This document shows, piece after piece, positions 7,431 to 16,922 of a DNA stretch of 64,000 nt. A program made the translations under genes and the position numbers. This DNA comes from [Bacillus] selenitireducens MLS10 (lineage in GTDB: Bacteria > Bacillota > Bacilli > Bacillales > Salisediminibacteriaceae): the NCBI RefSeq assembly GCF_000093085.1, contig NC_014219.1, forward strand, positions 186,001-250,000, in the 5' to 3' direction. Under the pieces are notes generated by a model, which did not search any database, was not told where the DNA came from, and worked only from the letters and a program-made list of their open reading frames with translations. Positions within the stretch are counted from its first letter, which is position 1. Every line of letters begins with the position of its first letter.

Positions 7431-8756
7431 GTGGCCGTTAATATTGCTGTGATTGGCGGTGGTTCAAGCTATACACCGGAGATTATTGAGGGATTGATTG
7501 ACCGTTATGATGATATGCCTGTCAGAAAGATTACCTTGGTGGATGTAGAGGAAGGACAAGAAAAATTAAATGTCATTACAAATTTAGCGAAGCGGATGAT
7601 TGCCCGTTCGGGAAAAGAGATCTCGATTGTCAGTACACTGGATTTGGAACAGGCGTTGAAGGGGGCGGATTTTGTGACCTCGCAAATCCGCGTTGGTGGA
7701 CTCGATGCCCGGAGCATGGATGAAGCCATCCCTCTTCGAAAGGGGCTTGTCGGCCAGGAAACCAATGGTGCAGGTGGTATTTTTAAAGCCTTTCGGACGA
7801 TCCCTGTGCTGATGGAGCTGTCTCAGGCAATGGCAAAAATCTGTCCGGATGCCTGGTTGATCAATTTTACGAATCCTGCCGGGATGGTGACAGAGGCATT
7901 GCTGAAATACGGAAGCCATAAAAAGGTTATTGGTGTCTGCAATATTCCGTTTAACATGCGAAGCGGTATTGCCGAGATGTTTCATGTGCCGGTTGGGGAA
8001 GTGGAGATCGAGTTCATTGGGCTTAACCATTTTATTTTTGGACGCCGTGTGAAAATCGGCGGGGTCGACCGGACGTCTGAAGCGTTGGCAAAATCCATCG
8101 AAAAAGGTGTGGACTATTCACCGGCGAATATCGTATCTCTCGGATGGACTCCGGAGCTGATCCGAAGCCTCGGCATGTTGCCGAATCCCTATCACCAGTA
8201 TTATTTCCAGACGCGGGACGTCATAAAGAAAGACATGAATCTCCTTGATACCGAAGGAACCCGTGCGGATGTTGTAAAAGGGGTGGAAGCATCGCTGTTT
8301 GAAACATACCGTGCACCGGATCTTGACGTGAAACCGAAGGAACTTGAACAGCGGGGCGGTGCATACTACAGTGACGCAGCCTGCAATCTGATGGTCAGTC
8401 TGCATACAGACAGGCAGGATGTACAGACCGTGAATACCCTGAATCAGGGAGCTGTCTCAGATCTGCCTGATGATGCTGTAATTGAGGTCAATGCCGTGAT
8501 CACCGAGGAAGGTCCAAAACCGGTGAGCGTTGGCAAACTGCCAGATGAGGTACGAGGAATCATTCAACAAATGAAACATATGGAAGAACTGACGATTAAA
8601 GCCGCGATCTCAGGGGATTATGACGATGCGTATCTTGCACTTGTGATGAACCCGCTTGTTTCTGATGAGAAGCTGGCCAAAGACCTGCTTGATGAACTGT
8701 TGGATGCCCATCAGTCTTTCTTACCCCAATTTCATTCCCGAGAGGAGAACGTCTAA
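7431..8756 (+). CDS. GH4 family 6-phospho-glycosidase
   Basis: NAD+- and Mn2+-dependent hydrolase of phosphorylated disaccharides delivered by the adjacent PTS (6-phospho-beta-glucosidase/diacetylchitobiose-6-phosphate hydrolase type). The N-terminal dinucleotide fold VIGGGSSYTPE is clear, and the metal ligands are seen in VCNIPFNM (Cys about 170) and LNHFIFG (His about 200). Length (441 residues) fits the family. GTG at 7431 is preferred as start, because GGGAGG lies 7 bases before it; the ATG at 7425 is only one base from that site. The stop overlaps the IIC start. Confidence 0.9.
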   Translation: MAVNIAVIGGGSSYTPEIIEGLIDRYDDMPVRKITLVDVEEGQEKLNVITNLAKRMIARSGKEISIVSTLDLEQALKGADFVTSQIRVGGLDARSMDEAIPLRKGLVGQETNGAGGIFKAFRTIPVLMELSQAMAKICPDAWLINFTNPAGMVTEALLKYGSHKKVIGVCNIPFNMRSGIAEMFHVPVGEVEIEFIGLNHFIFGRRVKIGGVDRTSEALAKSIEKGVDYSPANIVSLGWTPELIRSLGMLPNPYHQYYFQTRDVIKKDMNLLDTEGTRADVVKGVEASLFETYRAPDLDVKPKELEQRGGAYYSDAACNLMVSLHTDRQDVQTVNTLNQGAVSDLPDDAVIEVNAVITEEGPKPVSVGKLPDEVRGIIQQMKHMEELTIKAAISGDYDDAYLALVMNPLVSDEKLAKDLLDELLDAHQSFLPQFHSREENV

Positions 8757-10063
8757 TGAATGCGATTATGAATTGGATGGAGAAGCATTTTATTCCTGTT
8801 GCGAGCCGGATCGGTGCTCAGCGGCATCTCGTTGCAGTCCGTGACGGTTTCGTTGCCATTATGCCATTGATCATTCTGGGAAGTTTTGCAGTTCTTATTA
8901 ACAATCTGCCGATTGACGTCTTTCAGAATTTCATGCTTTCCCTGTTCGGAGAGGGCTGGAAAGCTGTAGGCGGGAACATCTGGGATGGGTCTTTTGCGAT
9001 ATTGACCCTTCTGGTTGTTGCCGGAATCAGCTATAATTTAGCTAAGTCTTACGACGTGGATGGGATGTCTGCGGTTTTGATTGGTCTGGCATCCTTTATC
9101 ATCTTGACACCGACAACAGAAGATTGGGGTCTGGCTTATGCGTGGACAGGGGCCCAAGGGCTGTTTGTCGGCGTGATTACCGCTCTGGTTACAACCGAGC
9201 TGTTCCGTGTCCTGTATCGTTCGAAATTCACGATTAAGATGCCGGACGGTGTTCCGGACGGCGTGGTTAAATCTTTTCGTGCTCTGATTCCAGCGGCGAT
9301 TATTTTGATTTTCATTGCCCTTGTACAAATTTTCATCACCTCGTTAACCGATGGGAGTCTGCATGAACTGATTTTCACCCTGATTCAGGAACCGCTTCAG
9401 GCACTGGGGAATACGCTTCCTGCGGCGATCATCATTGCCTTTTTGAATCATCTTCTATGGTTCTTTGGGCTTCACGGTACGAATATCCTCGGTCCTGTGA
9501 TCGAGTCCATTTATCTGCCGCTCATTGAAGTCAACATCCAGCAATTTGCAAGCGGTGTCAGTGCGCACGATGTCCCGTATATCATCACGAAACCGTTCCT
9601 TGATGCCTATGTCTTCATGGGTGGATCCGGAACTACCCTGGCACTCATTTTTGCCATCTTCCTCGTAGCTAAGACAAAGCATTACCGAACGATCGGTAAG
9701 ATTGCGGCCCCGGCGGGCGGCTTTAACATCAATGAACCGATCCTGTTCGGGCTGCCGGTCGTTTTGAACCCGGTCATGCTGATTCCGTTTATCTTTATTC
9801 CGGTACTCCTGACGGTGACCTCTTATGTGGCCCTCGTGACCGGGGTTGTACCGAAGACCGTCGCCATGGTTCCGTGGACGACACCGCCTATCATCAGCGG
9901 ATATCTGGTCACAGGGGGTTCCATTACCGGGATTATCCTGCAGCTGTTTAATTTAACCCTTGCGACATTGCTTTACATCCCGTTCATTCGGGCATCTGAA
10001 CGTGCGGAAGAGAGAAAGCAGGAGATTTTAAAGCAGGAAATGAAAGGAGACAAACAGTCATGA
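8756..10063 (+). CDS. PTS lactose/cellobiose-family IIC permease
   Basis: A 435-residue integral membrane permease that moves a disaccharide across the membrane while it is phosphorylated by IIB. It has about ten hydrophobic segments and the family start MNWMEKHFIPVASRI followed by RDGFVAIMPLIILGS. The conserved substrate-site stretch GGFNINEPILFGLP lies near residues 320-333. It belongs to the same transcript as the GH4 enzyme, IIA and IIB, with start/stop overlaps on both sides. Neighbouring ChbG suggests chitobiose or N,N'-diacetylchitobiose. Confidence 0.93.
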   Translation: MNAIMNWMEKHFIPVASRIGAQRHLVAVRDGFVAIMPLIILGSFAVLINNLPIDVFQNFMLSLFGEGWKAVGGNIWDGSFAILTLLVVAGISYNLAKSYDVDGMSAVLIGLASFIILTPTTEDWGLAYAWTGAQGLFVGVITALVTTELFRVLYRSKFTIKMPDGVPDGVVKSFRALIPAAIILIFIALVQIFITSLTDGSLHELIFTLIQEPLQALGNTLPAAIIIAFLNHLLWFFGLHGTNILGPVIESIYLPLIEVNIQQFASGVSAHDVPYIITKPFLDAYVFMGGSGTTLALIFAIFLVAKTKHYRTIGKIAAPAGGFNINEPILFGLPVVLNPVMLIPFIFIPVLLTVTSYVALVTGVVPKTVAMVPWTTPPIISGYLVTGGSITGIILQLFNLTLATLLYIPFIRASERAEERKQEILKQEMKGDKQS

Positions 10064-10383
10064 GCGAACAGACAGAGCAGTCCCTCGAAGAGATTTCGTT
10101 TCAAATTATCCTTCATGCAGGAAATGCGAGATCCGATGCGATGGAGGGCATGGCGTTCGCAAGAGAGGGGAAGTTTACGCAAGCCCATGCCAAACTGCGT
10201 GACGCGGAGGCTTCATTCGTTGAAGCACATCATGTCCAGTCTGCTCTCTTGCATAAGGAAGCCGGCGGTGAAGGGGTCTCTCCTTCTGTCCTGCTTATCC
10301 ATGCGCAGGATCATCTGATGACGGCGATGACAGTCAAAGATCTGGCACAGGAAATCGTGCATCTTCACGAAAAGAAAGCTTAA
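10060..10383 (+). CDS. PTS lactose/cellobiose-family IIA protein
   Basis: A 107-residue cytoplasmic phosphocarrier that passes phosphate from HPr to IIB. The HAQDHLM motif (81-87) carries the phosphorylated histidine. The fold is a three-helix bundle by family. It overlaps the IIC stop by four bases (ATGA), indicating coupled translation. Confidence 0.93.
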   Translation: MSEQTEQSLEEISFQIILHAGNARSDAMEGMAFAREGKFTQAHAKLRDAEASFVEAHHVQSALLHKEAGGEGVSPSVLLIHAQDHLMTAMTVKDLAQEIVHLHEKKA

Positions 10384-10400
10384 AGGGAGGAAGAGATACG

Positions 10401-10712
10401 ATGAAAATCATATTGGTATGTTCAGCAGGTATGTCAACGAGTATGCTGGTGAAGAAGATGAGGCAGGCTGCTGAAGCGAAGGGGATCGATGCAGAGGTTG
10501 ATGCAACGGCTGAAGCGGGGCTTCACAATGAATTTGACTCAACCGATGTCATTTTGATTGGTCCTCAAGTCAGATATTTGGAAAAGAAGATAGCAGAAAA
10601 ATCTGCGCCCTACAAGATCCCGGTTGCTGTCATCGATTCCATGGCCTATGGCATGATGGACGGTAACAAAGTGCTTGACCAGGCACTTGATCTTCAGAAA
10701 ACACACAGATAG
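10401..10712 (+). CDS. PTS lactose/cellobiose-family IIB protein
   Basis: A 103-residue cytoplasmic protein. Cys7 in VCSAGMSTSML is the phosphocysteine site of this family, and the rest matches its four-stranded fold (VILIGPQVRYLEKKI). It receives phosphate from IIA and donates it to the sugar bound in IIC. Last gene of the operon, with an AGGGAGGAAG site upstream and a terminator directly after. Confidence 0.93.
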   Translation: MKIILVCSAGMSTSMLVKKMRQAAEAKGIDAEVDATAEAGLHNEFDSTDVILIGPQVRYLEKKIAEKSAPYKIPVAVIDSMAYGMMDGNKVLDQALDLQKTHR

Positions 10713-10721
10713 ACATGTCAG

Positions 10722-10757
10722 AGAGCCGTCCATTAAGGGCGGCTTTCGTTGTTTCTG
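10722..10757 (+). terminator. Terminator of the GH4-PTS operon
   Basis: Stem AGAGCCGTCC / GGGCGGCTTT followed by TTTCGTTGTTT. The group II intron remnant begins immediately after it. Confidence 0.8.
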
Positions 10758-11515
10758 TGCCTAGCATGCACTTTACTTTGGGAGTGAAAGTTTCCTGTGG
10801 GCTTGGCAGTAGGAACCACTAGTCAATGGCAAGGGTGTCCACCGTGAGGTGGAATCTGAAGGAAGCTGGCGATAAAATCCTGTACTAAGGAACACGAATC
10901 ATAATCGCATGGTTCAACAAACAATTTTTTAAGTCATTGAACTCATTATCGATCCATACTTTTCTTCAAACAGCTGTGGGTCCAGACCACCAGGTAAGAA
11001 TGCTAAACAAGCCATTAAATAGATCGCAAAATACTATGACGAAGGTTTTAAGAGTTGATATGAAAAGTTATTTTGATACGATACCCTATCAAAAGCTGAT
11101 GAACTACTTTGAACACTATATTCAAGAACCTGTCTTGCTAAAAATTATTTGGGAATTAATTGAAATTATTATCGTGAACGGGGATCAATGGGAAGCATCT
11201 AAGAATGGCGTGTCTCAAGGAGGCAATTTATCCCCCATTCTGAGTAACGTTTACCTGCATGAACTCGATAAAGAATTGGATAAAAGAGGCCATCATTTGA
11301 TCAGGCATGTGGATGACTTTTGCATTTACGTCAAGAGTCGATGAGCTGCGGGGAGTGAACTCCTTAAGACAACAATATTTCTTGAAGGTACACTTAAATT
11401 GAGTGTGAACGATGTGAAAAGTCATATAGGGACAACATCGAAACGAAAGCTTCTGGGGTTTTGTATTCATAAATATCACTTTGATAAAAATAAGGATAAT
11501 TTATATGAATAAAGA
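10757..11515 (+). mobile_element. Decayed group II intron
   Basis: The segment starts GTGCC right behind a terminator hairpin and contains intron-RNA-like blocks (GTGGAATCTGAAGGAAGC and GAACACGAATC). A broken piece of the intron reverse transcriptase follows. The N-terminal part of that protein, its maturase and endonuclease ends, and the catalytic 3' RNA domains are missing. Insertion behind a terminator is typical of class C introns, but the class is not proven here. Confidence 0.75.
10937..11512 (+). pseudogene. Group II intron reverse transcriptase, truncated and stopped
   Basis: The frame encodes the middle of a group II intron-encoded protein: VDMKSYFDTIPYQKLM, GVSQGGNLSPILSNVYLHEL and the active-site box, here RHVDDF instead of the usual RYADDF. 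A TGA at 11342-11344 interrupts KSR-AAG where intact relatives have an arginine codon. The same frame then continues with the recognisable segment KSHIGTTSKRKLLGFCIHKY up to TAA at 11510. The 5' part of the gene and the maturase/endonuclease regions are absent. It cannot be active. Confidence 0.85.
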
Positions 11516-11597
11516 TGACATTGATAGTTATTTGTGAAATAATAGTTCATAATTTAATTGATTTAAATGAAACAATATTTCAGAAGGGGTGGCATAC

Positions 11598-12509
11598 ATG
11601 TTTGTTTTAGGAATCGATGGCGGGGGTTCATCTACTGTTGCCAGACTTGCTGATTATGCAGGTAACAGCATAAAAACAGTCCAGGTTGGTGAGATCAATT
11701 CAACTATGATGAATAAAGATGATTGGATACAGTCCTGTTCATCCATATTGAACCATTTTGAATCGTATGTGGATCGAATACAATGTATTTTTATTGGGTT
11801 ATCCGGTATTAGCAGGTTGAAAATTGAAACTATAGAATTTTTGAAAGAGGATTTAAAAAAACGAATTCATCCAGATGCTGAAGTATTTATAGTGAATGAT
11901 GCAGTTCTTGGATTATATGCAGGGACTGGCGGAGAAGATGGCATAGTTAATATTGCCGGAACCGGCTCTCAAACATTCGGACTTAAAAACGGTGTTGAGT
12001 TTAAGATAGGTGGGTGGGGACATAAATTTGATCATACAGGAAGTGGATACGGAATTGCGATTGAAGGTATTAAGTCAGTGATTACGGCATATGAGAATCG
12101 TTCACCATTCAACTATTTCGAAAAAGCTGTTATGGATGCTTGGGGAGAAGACTCTTTTATGGAAATGATGGAGAAAATAAATTCGGGCAGTTCGGCAAAA
12201 CAGATCGCACAACTATCTAAGACTATCTGTGCTTTAGCCACTGAAGATGAACAGGCAAGAAGGATCATTGATCGTGCTGCACATGATATATCAGATGCAA
12301 TAACTCGCATGTCCGAAGCACATTTTGCTGGCGAGAAGGGTGTGAAGGTAATCCTAATGGGTGGTTTAATGAATCAGCAAGATCTGTTTTTGCCACTTTT
12401 AGAAAAGAAGTTACCTCATGCCTTACTGAAGGTTCTTGATCAAGAACCTGTAGAAGGGGCAGTGATTGCAGGGCTAAAAGCCGTGAAGGGAAGTGAGAAT
12501 GGTGATTAA
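11598..12509 (+). CDS. murK: BadF/BcrA-type ATPase, MurNAc/GlcNAc kinase (MurK-like)
   Basis: A 303-residue sugar kinase of the BadF/BadG/BcrA ASKHA family. The phosphate-binding GIDGGGSSTVARL at the N-terminus and the adenosine-side motifs IAGTGSQTFG and GGWGHKFDHTGSGYGIA are clear. In Clostridium the MurK member phosphorylates MurNAc and GlcNAc at C6; the neighbours here (NamZ, MurQ, NagZ) support the same role. ATG at 11598 is preferred over GTG at 11589, because AGAAGGGG would overlap the GTG. A dyad TGAAATAATAGTTCA at 11535-11549 upstream may be a MurR-type site. Confidence 0.82.
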   Translation: MFVLGIDGGGSSTVARLADYAGNSIKTVQVGEINSTMMNKDDWIQSCSSILNHFESYVDRIQCIFIGLSGISRLKIETIEFLKEDLKKRIHPDAEVFIVNDAVLGLYAGTGGEDGIVNIAGTGSQTFGLKNGVEFKIGGWGHKFDHTGSGYGIAIEGIKSVITAYENRSPFNYFEKAVMDAWGEDSFMEMMEKINSGSSAKQIAQLSKTICALATEDEQARRIIDRAAHDISDAITRMSEAHFAGEKGVKVILMGGLMNQQDLFLPLLEKKLPHALLKVLDQEPVEGAVIAGLKAVKGSENGD

Positions 12510-13647
12510 AACAGGACTTGATAATTTGTTGGAAACGAACATACCTGATTTGAAAAAACGTTCAGTGGGCCTTGTAATCAATCACACGTCCATTGATCAG
12601 CGCAAACAGTTGAGTTTAGACATCCTCTATCGAGAAGGGTGTCAAATTAAAGCGGTATTTACCCCGGAACATGGCTTTCGAGGCACTGCTGATGCAGGTG
12701 AACATGTTAAAGATGACTATGATGGTAAGACCGGGATTCCTATCTACAGTCTGTATGGGAAGCAGAAAAGACCGGCAAAACATATGCTTGAGGGCCTTGA
12801 TGCACTCGTTTTTGACATACAGGATTTAGGTGTTCGCTTTTACACTTATATTTACACGCTTGCGTATTGCATGGAAGAAGCAGCGAAATATGGGCTTGAG
12901 GTTTGGGTATTAGACAGGCCGAATCCGATTAATGGACAGTTTGTCGAGGGCAATCGTGTCAGGGATAATTTCACTTCTTTTATTGGAAATTATCGTCTTC
13001 CTGTAAGACACGGGATGACTGTAGGAGAGCTTGCAGCTTACTTCAAAGAAACCTTTAAAATTGATGTGGATCTAAAAGTTGTGAAAATGATCGGATGGAC
13101 TCGTGAGATGCACTTTACTGATACCGGTTTGCATTGGGTGAATCCGTCTCCTTCTGCTACGGGTGAAACGATGGCCTTATGCTATCCCGGGACTTGTTTT
13201 ATGGAGGGGCTTAATGTATCTGAAGGGAGAGGCACGGATTATCCTTTTGAACAGATTGGTGCGCCCTGGCTGGATGGTGAAGCAGTTTGTAATCGTATAA
13301 AAAATAAGTCGATGCCTGGAGTTAATCTGCATCCAGTTAGCTTTACGCCGATAAATGCCGACTATATGCAAATAGCTTGTGGAGGCATCTTTTTAGAAGT
13401 AACAGACAGGTATCAGTTTTCAGCTCTCGAAACATCATTGGCCCTGGTGGATGTGATTCATGAAATGTATCCCGGAAATCTGAAGGTTAAGGATCCGATA
13501 AAGGGTCGATTCTTCTTTGACTTGTTATTCGGAACTGACGAAGCCCGTAAGAAAATGAATCATAGTGAATCATTGTTGGAATGGATGAGAGAAAACGATG
13601 AATCTTCAGCATTTAAGTTGGAACGTAAACCATTTTTGATGTACTGA
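12499..13647 (+). CDS. namZ: Exo-beta-N-acetylmuramidase, DUF1343 family
   Basis: A DUF1343 (GH171) protein of 382 residues. B. subtilis NamZ (YbbC) of this family releases MurNAc from the non-reducing end of cell-wall glycans. Characteristic stretches are FTPEHGFRG, DAGEHV, FDIQDLGVRFYTYIYT, LDRPNPI and SEGRGTDYPFEQIGAPW. No signal peptide is visible, so the enzyme probably acts on imported disaccharides or oligosaccharides in the cytoplasm, unlike secreted relatives. It overlaps the end of murK by 11 bases. GTG at 12493 is an alternative start. Confidence 0.9.
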   Translation: MVIKTGLDNLLETNIPDLKKRSVGLVINHTSIDQRKQLSLDILYREGCQIKAVFTPEHGFRGTADAGEHVKDDYDGKTGIPIYSLYGKQKRPAKHMLEGLDALVFDIQDLGVRFYTYIYTLAYCMEEAAKYGLEVWVLDRPNPINGQFVEGNRVRDNFTSFIGNYRLPVRHGMTVGELAAYFKETFKIDVDLKVVKMIGWTREMHFTDTGLHWVNPSPSATGETMALCYPGTCFMEGLNVSEGRGTDYPFEQIGAPWLDGEAVCNRIKNKSMPGVNLHPVSFTPINADYMQIACGGIFLEVTDRYQFSALETSLALVDVIHEMYPGNLKVKDPIKGRFFFDLLFGTDEARKKMNHSESLLEWMRENDESSAFKLERKPFLMY

Positions 13648-13669
13648 CTGATAGTGAAAGGGGAATGGC

Positions 13670-14608
13670 ATGCAGATGCATTTGTGGGAAGACGTTAAAC
13701 AGCAATACAGTGATCAGATATGTATACTGTGGAATCGCATTTACGGAGATCGGTTTCCCCTAAGGAAATCCTTGTTTCAACAGAACAGCATTGAAGATAT
13801 CCACGTTGATGCGGATGCCTCGAGACTCGTTACTGTTGGGGACGAAGCAGTGGGGTTGATTATAGTGAAGCGAGATCACTATAACAGATTTCAACGCTCT
13901 CAGGCGTGGATTCATTTACTGATGGTGGACCCCACTTATCAGCATAGAGGAATTGGAAGTAAACTGTTAAAGCAGGCAGAAGCAACTGTGGTAAATATGG
14001 GGGCTAGTGAAATTGTAATCGGACAAGACCCCTATCACTATTTTCCTGGTGTACCTGCCGATCAGAACGCTATAAAAAAATGGCTTATGAAGCGTGGATA
14101 CACCAACGTGAACAGTGTATCTGATTATGTAAATACGTCTCCTCAGAGTGAAAGAAAACTTGATACGGAGAATATTCTGAGCTCAGATGAAAAAGGGAAA
14201 TTATTCAGCTTTCTAAAGGCTTATTTCTCGTCTAGATGGCTTTACGAGGCGGAAGAATATTTCTTGAAAGGAGGAAGCGGAAGCGCTTATGTAATTATAA
14301 AAGACCAAGGGGAAATTATTGCTTTTTGTAAAACGAACATCGGAGAAAAACCTTTAATTGGTTCCAATGTAAACTGGTCGCAGAGATTCACTGGAATACT
14401 GGGTGGAATCGGGCCGCTCGGAGTGCATCCAGAGTGGCGAAAAATGAAATTGGGACGTGAAATTGTATTACTTGCTACGCGTCATCTTTTGAATCAGGGA
14501 GTGGGTTCAATCTACATAGATTGGACGGAGTTACACGGATTTTATCGCTCTTTAGGATATACATCAATTGAAACATATGATCAATTCAAAAAAACTATTG
14601 AAATTTAA
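13670..14608 (+). CDS. Tandem GNAT acetyltransferase
   Basis: A 312-residue protein with two GNAT folds. The first has the acetyl-CoA loop VDPTYQHRGIGSKLL at about 85-99; the second has VHPEWRKMKLGREIV at about 253-267. Proteins of this double-GNAT type occur beside namZ and nagZ genes in other Firmicutes, but the acceptor is unknown; an amino sugar is a reasonable guess. It ends the murK-namZ transcript, or reads into murQ across a promoter that overlaps its stop codon. Confidence 0.8.
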   Translation: MQMHLWEDVKQQYSDQICILWNRIYGDRFPLRKSLFQQNSIEDIHVDADASRLVTVGDEAVGLIIVKRDHYNRFQRSQAWIHLLMVDPTYQHRGIGSKLLKQAEATVVNMGASEIVIGQDPYHYFPGVPADQNAIKKWLMKRGYTNVNSVSDYVNTSPQSERKLDTENILSSDEKGKLFSFLKAYFSSRWLYEAEEYFLKGGSGSAYVIIKDQGEIIAFCKTNIGEKPLIGSNVNWSQRFTGILGGIGPLGVHPEWRKMKLGREIVLLATRHLLNQGVGSIYIDWTELHGFYRSLGYTSIETYDQFKKTIEI

Positions 14609-14626
14609 TTTCATTTACTATATTAT
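14598..14626 (+). promoter_or_regulatory. murQ promoter with an overlapping RpiR-type palindrome
   Basis: -35 TTGAAA (14598-14603), 17 bases, -10 TATTAT (14621-14626). The near-perfect palindrome TGAAATTTAATTTCA (14599-14613) covers the -35 region and is a good candidate operator for the RpiR regulator encoded at 20560-21414. A related dyad lies before murK. Confidence 0.6.
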
Positions 14627-14664
14627 AAATTTGTAATTAAATTTCACAAATCGGGTGATTGCCT

Positions 14665-15573
14665 ATGACCATCAATTTATCAGATTTAACAACTGAAAGG
14701 CGTAATGAACGTACTAAACATATTGATCAACTATCATCATTTGAAATTCTTTCGATGATCAATGAGGAAGACCATCTTATCGCTGAATCAGTGAAAAAAG
14801 AAATGAAAGCGATTAACAACGTTGTGGAAGTAGTTTGTGAGCGATTTAAAAAAGGAGGTAAACTAGTCTATATTGGTGCCGGAACGAGCGGACGAATTGG
14901 AGTGTTGGATGCTGCGGAGGCACCACCGACGTTCAGAACAGATCCGGAGATGATCCAGGCGCTGATTGCTGGTGGTGACCAAGCGATGTTTCATGCAATT
15001 GAAGGAGCTGAAGATTCCAAAGAACAGGCAAAACAGGATTTGGAGCGGTTAAACCTTTCCAAGGATGATGTCATTATTGCAATTGCGGCAAGTGGGAGAA
15101 CACCCTATGCAAAAGGTGCAGTGGAATACGGCAATGAAATAAATGCAGTAACTGTCGGATTGAGTTGCAATAAAGGATCAGAACTTTCAGCGCTGGCTCA
15201 GCTGGCCATTGAGGTTGAGGTCGGGCCCGAAGTGATTACCGGTTCGACCAGAATGAAAGCGGCTACAGCACAAAAGCTTGTCTTAAATATGATCTCCACA
15301 TCAAGCATGATTTTGATTGGTAAGATCTTTGAAAATCTTATGGTTGATTTGAAAGCCAGTAACCATAAACTTCAGGAGCGGGCAAAAAGCATTACTTCTG
15401 CGATTACAGGCTGCTCAGAAGAAGAAGTCGAGCAGACTTTGATTAAGGCAGATTTTGAGGTGAAACCGGCTATTGTAATGCTGAAAACGGGTGTATCGTT
15501 AGTTGAAGCAAAAGAGAAACTGAAACAGCACCGTGGATTTGTAAGAAAAGCAATAGAATCACAATCAAAATAA
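14665..15573 (+). CDS. murQ: N-acetylmuramic acid 6-phosphate etherase
   Basis: Cleaves the lactyl ether of MurNAc-6P to give GlcNAc-6P and D-lactate. The SIS-domain protein (302 residues) shows GAGTSGRIGVLDAAEAPPTF (about 68-87), the second phosphate loop IAASGRTPY and TGSTRMKAATAQKLVLNM, all diagnostic of MurQ, plus a C-terminal UBA-like helix region. The product feeds NagA and NagB encoded upstream in this window. ATG at 14665 was chosen; a TTG lies two codons upstream. Confidence 0.96.
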   Translation: MTINLSDLTTERRNERTKHIDQLSSFEILSMINEEDHLIAESVKKEMKAINNVVEVVCERFKKGGKLVYIGAGTSGRIGVLDAAEAPPTFRTDPEMIQALIAGGDQAMFHAIEGAEDSKEQAKQDLERLNLSKDDVIIAIAASGRTPYAKGAVEYGNEINAVTVGLSCNKGSELSALAQLAIEVEVGPEVITGSTRMKAATAQKLVLNMISTSSMILIGKIFENLMVDLKASNHKLQERAKSITSAITGCSEEEVEQTLIKADFEVKPAIVMLKTGVSLVEAKEKLKQHRGFVRKAIESQSK

Positions 15574-15591
15574 AAAAATGGAGGGTCTTCT

Positions 15592-16908
15592 ATGAATAAA
15601 AAACAATGGTTGTTGAAAGGTTCTGTGATTTCGGGTTTATTGGTTTTGGGCGCGTGCGGAGGAAATGATAATGCATCTGAGAGTGAAGGGAATTGGGAAG
15701 ACTGGGAAGGGACGATTACCATGTGGGATGGTCCAAGATGGGAAGATGAAGACGAAAATCAGTACCATTGGATCGAAGAGAAGGCTGCAGAATTTGAAGA
15801 CATGTATCCAAATGTCGAAATTGAAATCGTTCAACAACCATGGGCGGAGCTGAGTGACAGTTTAAGTGTTGCAATAGCAGGTCAAAACTGGCCGGACATT
15901 GCTCCGATCGATATCAGTGGTGGAGCAATCAGCTTAAATCATATTGAGGAAGGCATCATTGAGACAACGGATGACCTTTATACTGAAGAGGAATGGAACG
16001 ATTTTTATCCCAATACATTGGAAGCCTATGAATATGAGGGCTCATTATATGGTGTTCCGACATCTGTAAGTGTTCAGACGATGCTTTTAAACTTGGAGAT
16101 CTTTGAAGAGAAGGGTGTCGAGCCTCCTGAGGATGGCCGCTGGACCTATGATGAGTTTGTAGACAAGATGATTCAGCTGACCGATGACGATACTTACGGA
16201 TTCTCAACGTATATCATGCCGAACTATTACGAAGCATGGCCATTTTTGCTGATGGATGGAGGCTATCCGTTAAACGAGGAAATGGATGAATATACATTTA
16301 ATTCACCTGAAGCAATTAGTGGATTGGAGAAACTGGTTGATCTTAAATTTAAGCATGAAACAGCGCCTGTCGAAATGGGCGGATCAGACGTAGGTGGCAC
16401 TTTCCAGTCATTTGCAGCTTTGGATCAGAGAACGGTAGCTGTTCAACCATGGACTACATGGGCGATCAACTCTCTTCAGACGGAAGAATATCAGATGGAC
16501 TTTATGGTTGCTGAATATCCGATCGGTGACCTGGGTGAACCTGTCACAATGGGCGGTGTAGGTGGATTTGTAATGTTTATGCAGGAAGAGGATGCAAAAC
16601 GCCAAATGGTTGGAGAATTCCTGAAGCATATTACAAATACGGATGAACAATATACAACAGCTGTAAACTATGGAACGTTCCCGGCGCGAGAATCTACAGC
16701 TGATATGGATCCTTTTGCAGATAATCCTGAGATGGCAAGAGCACAGGAACTGACTGATCAGGTTGTTCCAATTCCAATGCATCAGGATTGGGGACGGATT
16801 GATGAGGTCATCCAAAGTGAGTTGCAGCTTGCATTGAATGGGGAAAAGAGTGCGGAAGAGGCCCTGAACGATGCTGAATCTGAGGTTGAACGTATTTTAG
16901 CTGATTAA
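15592..16908 (+). CDS. ABC importer sugar-binding lipoprotein
   Basis: A 438-residue extracellular solute-binding protein of the carbohydrate (family 1) type. Its signal peptide ends in LGAC with lipidated Cys22. The mature part is strongly acidic and Trp-rich, with the usual two-lobe motifs. It sits in the murein-recycling operon between murQ and two permease genes, so the likely ligand is MurNAc, GlcNAc-MurNAc or a related cell-wall sugar. A GGAGG site precedes the ATG. An imperfect hairpin after the gene could stabilise its mRNA relative to the permeases. Confidence 0.9.
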   Translation: MNKKQWLLKGSVISGLLVLGACGGNDNASESEGNWEDWEGTITMWDGPRWEDEDENQYHWIEEKAAEFEDMYPNVEIEIVQQPWAELSDSLSVAIAGQNWPDIAPIDISGGAISLNHIEEGIIETTDDLYTEEEWNDFYPNTLEAYEYEGSLYGVPTSVSVQTMLLNLEIFEEKGVEPPEDGRWTYDEFVDKMIQLTDDDTYGFSTYIMPNYYEAWPFLLMDGGYPLNEEMDEYTFNSPEAISGLEKLVDLKFKHETAPVEMGGSDVGGTFQSFAALDQRTVAVQPWTTWAINSLQTEEYQMDFMVAEYPIGDLGEPVTMGGVGGFVMFMQEEDAKRQMVGEFLKHITNTDEQYTTAVNYGTFPARESTADMDPFADNPEMARAQELTDQVVPIPMHQDWGRIDEVIQSELQLALNGEKSAEEALNDAESEVERILAD

Positions 16909-16922
16909 GGATTGAGTCATAG

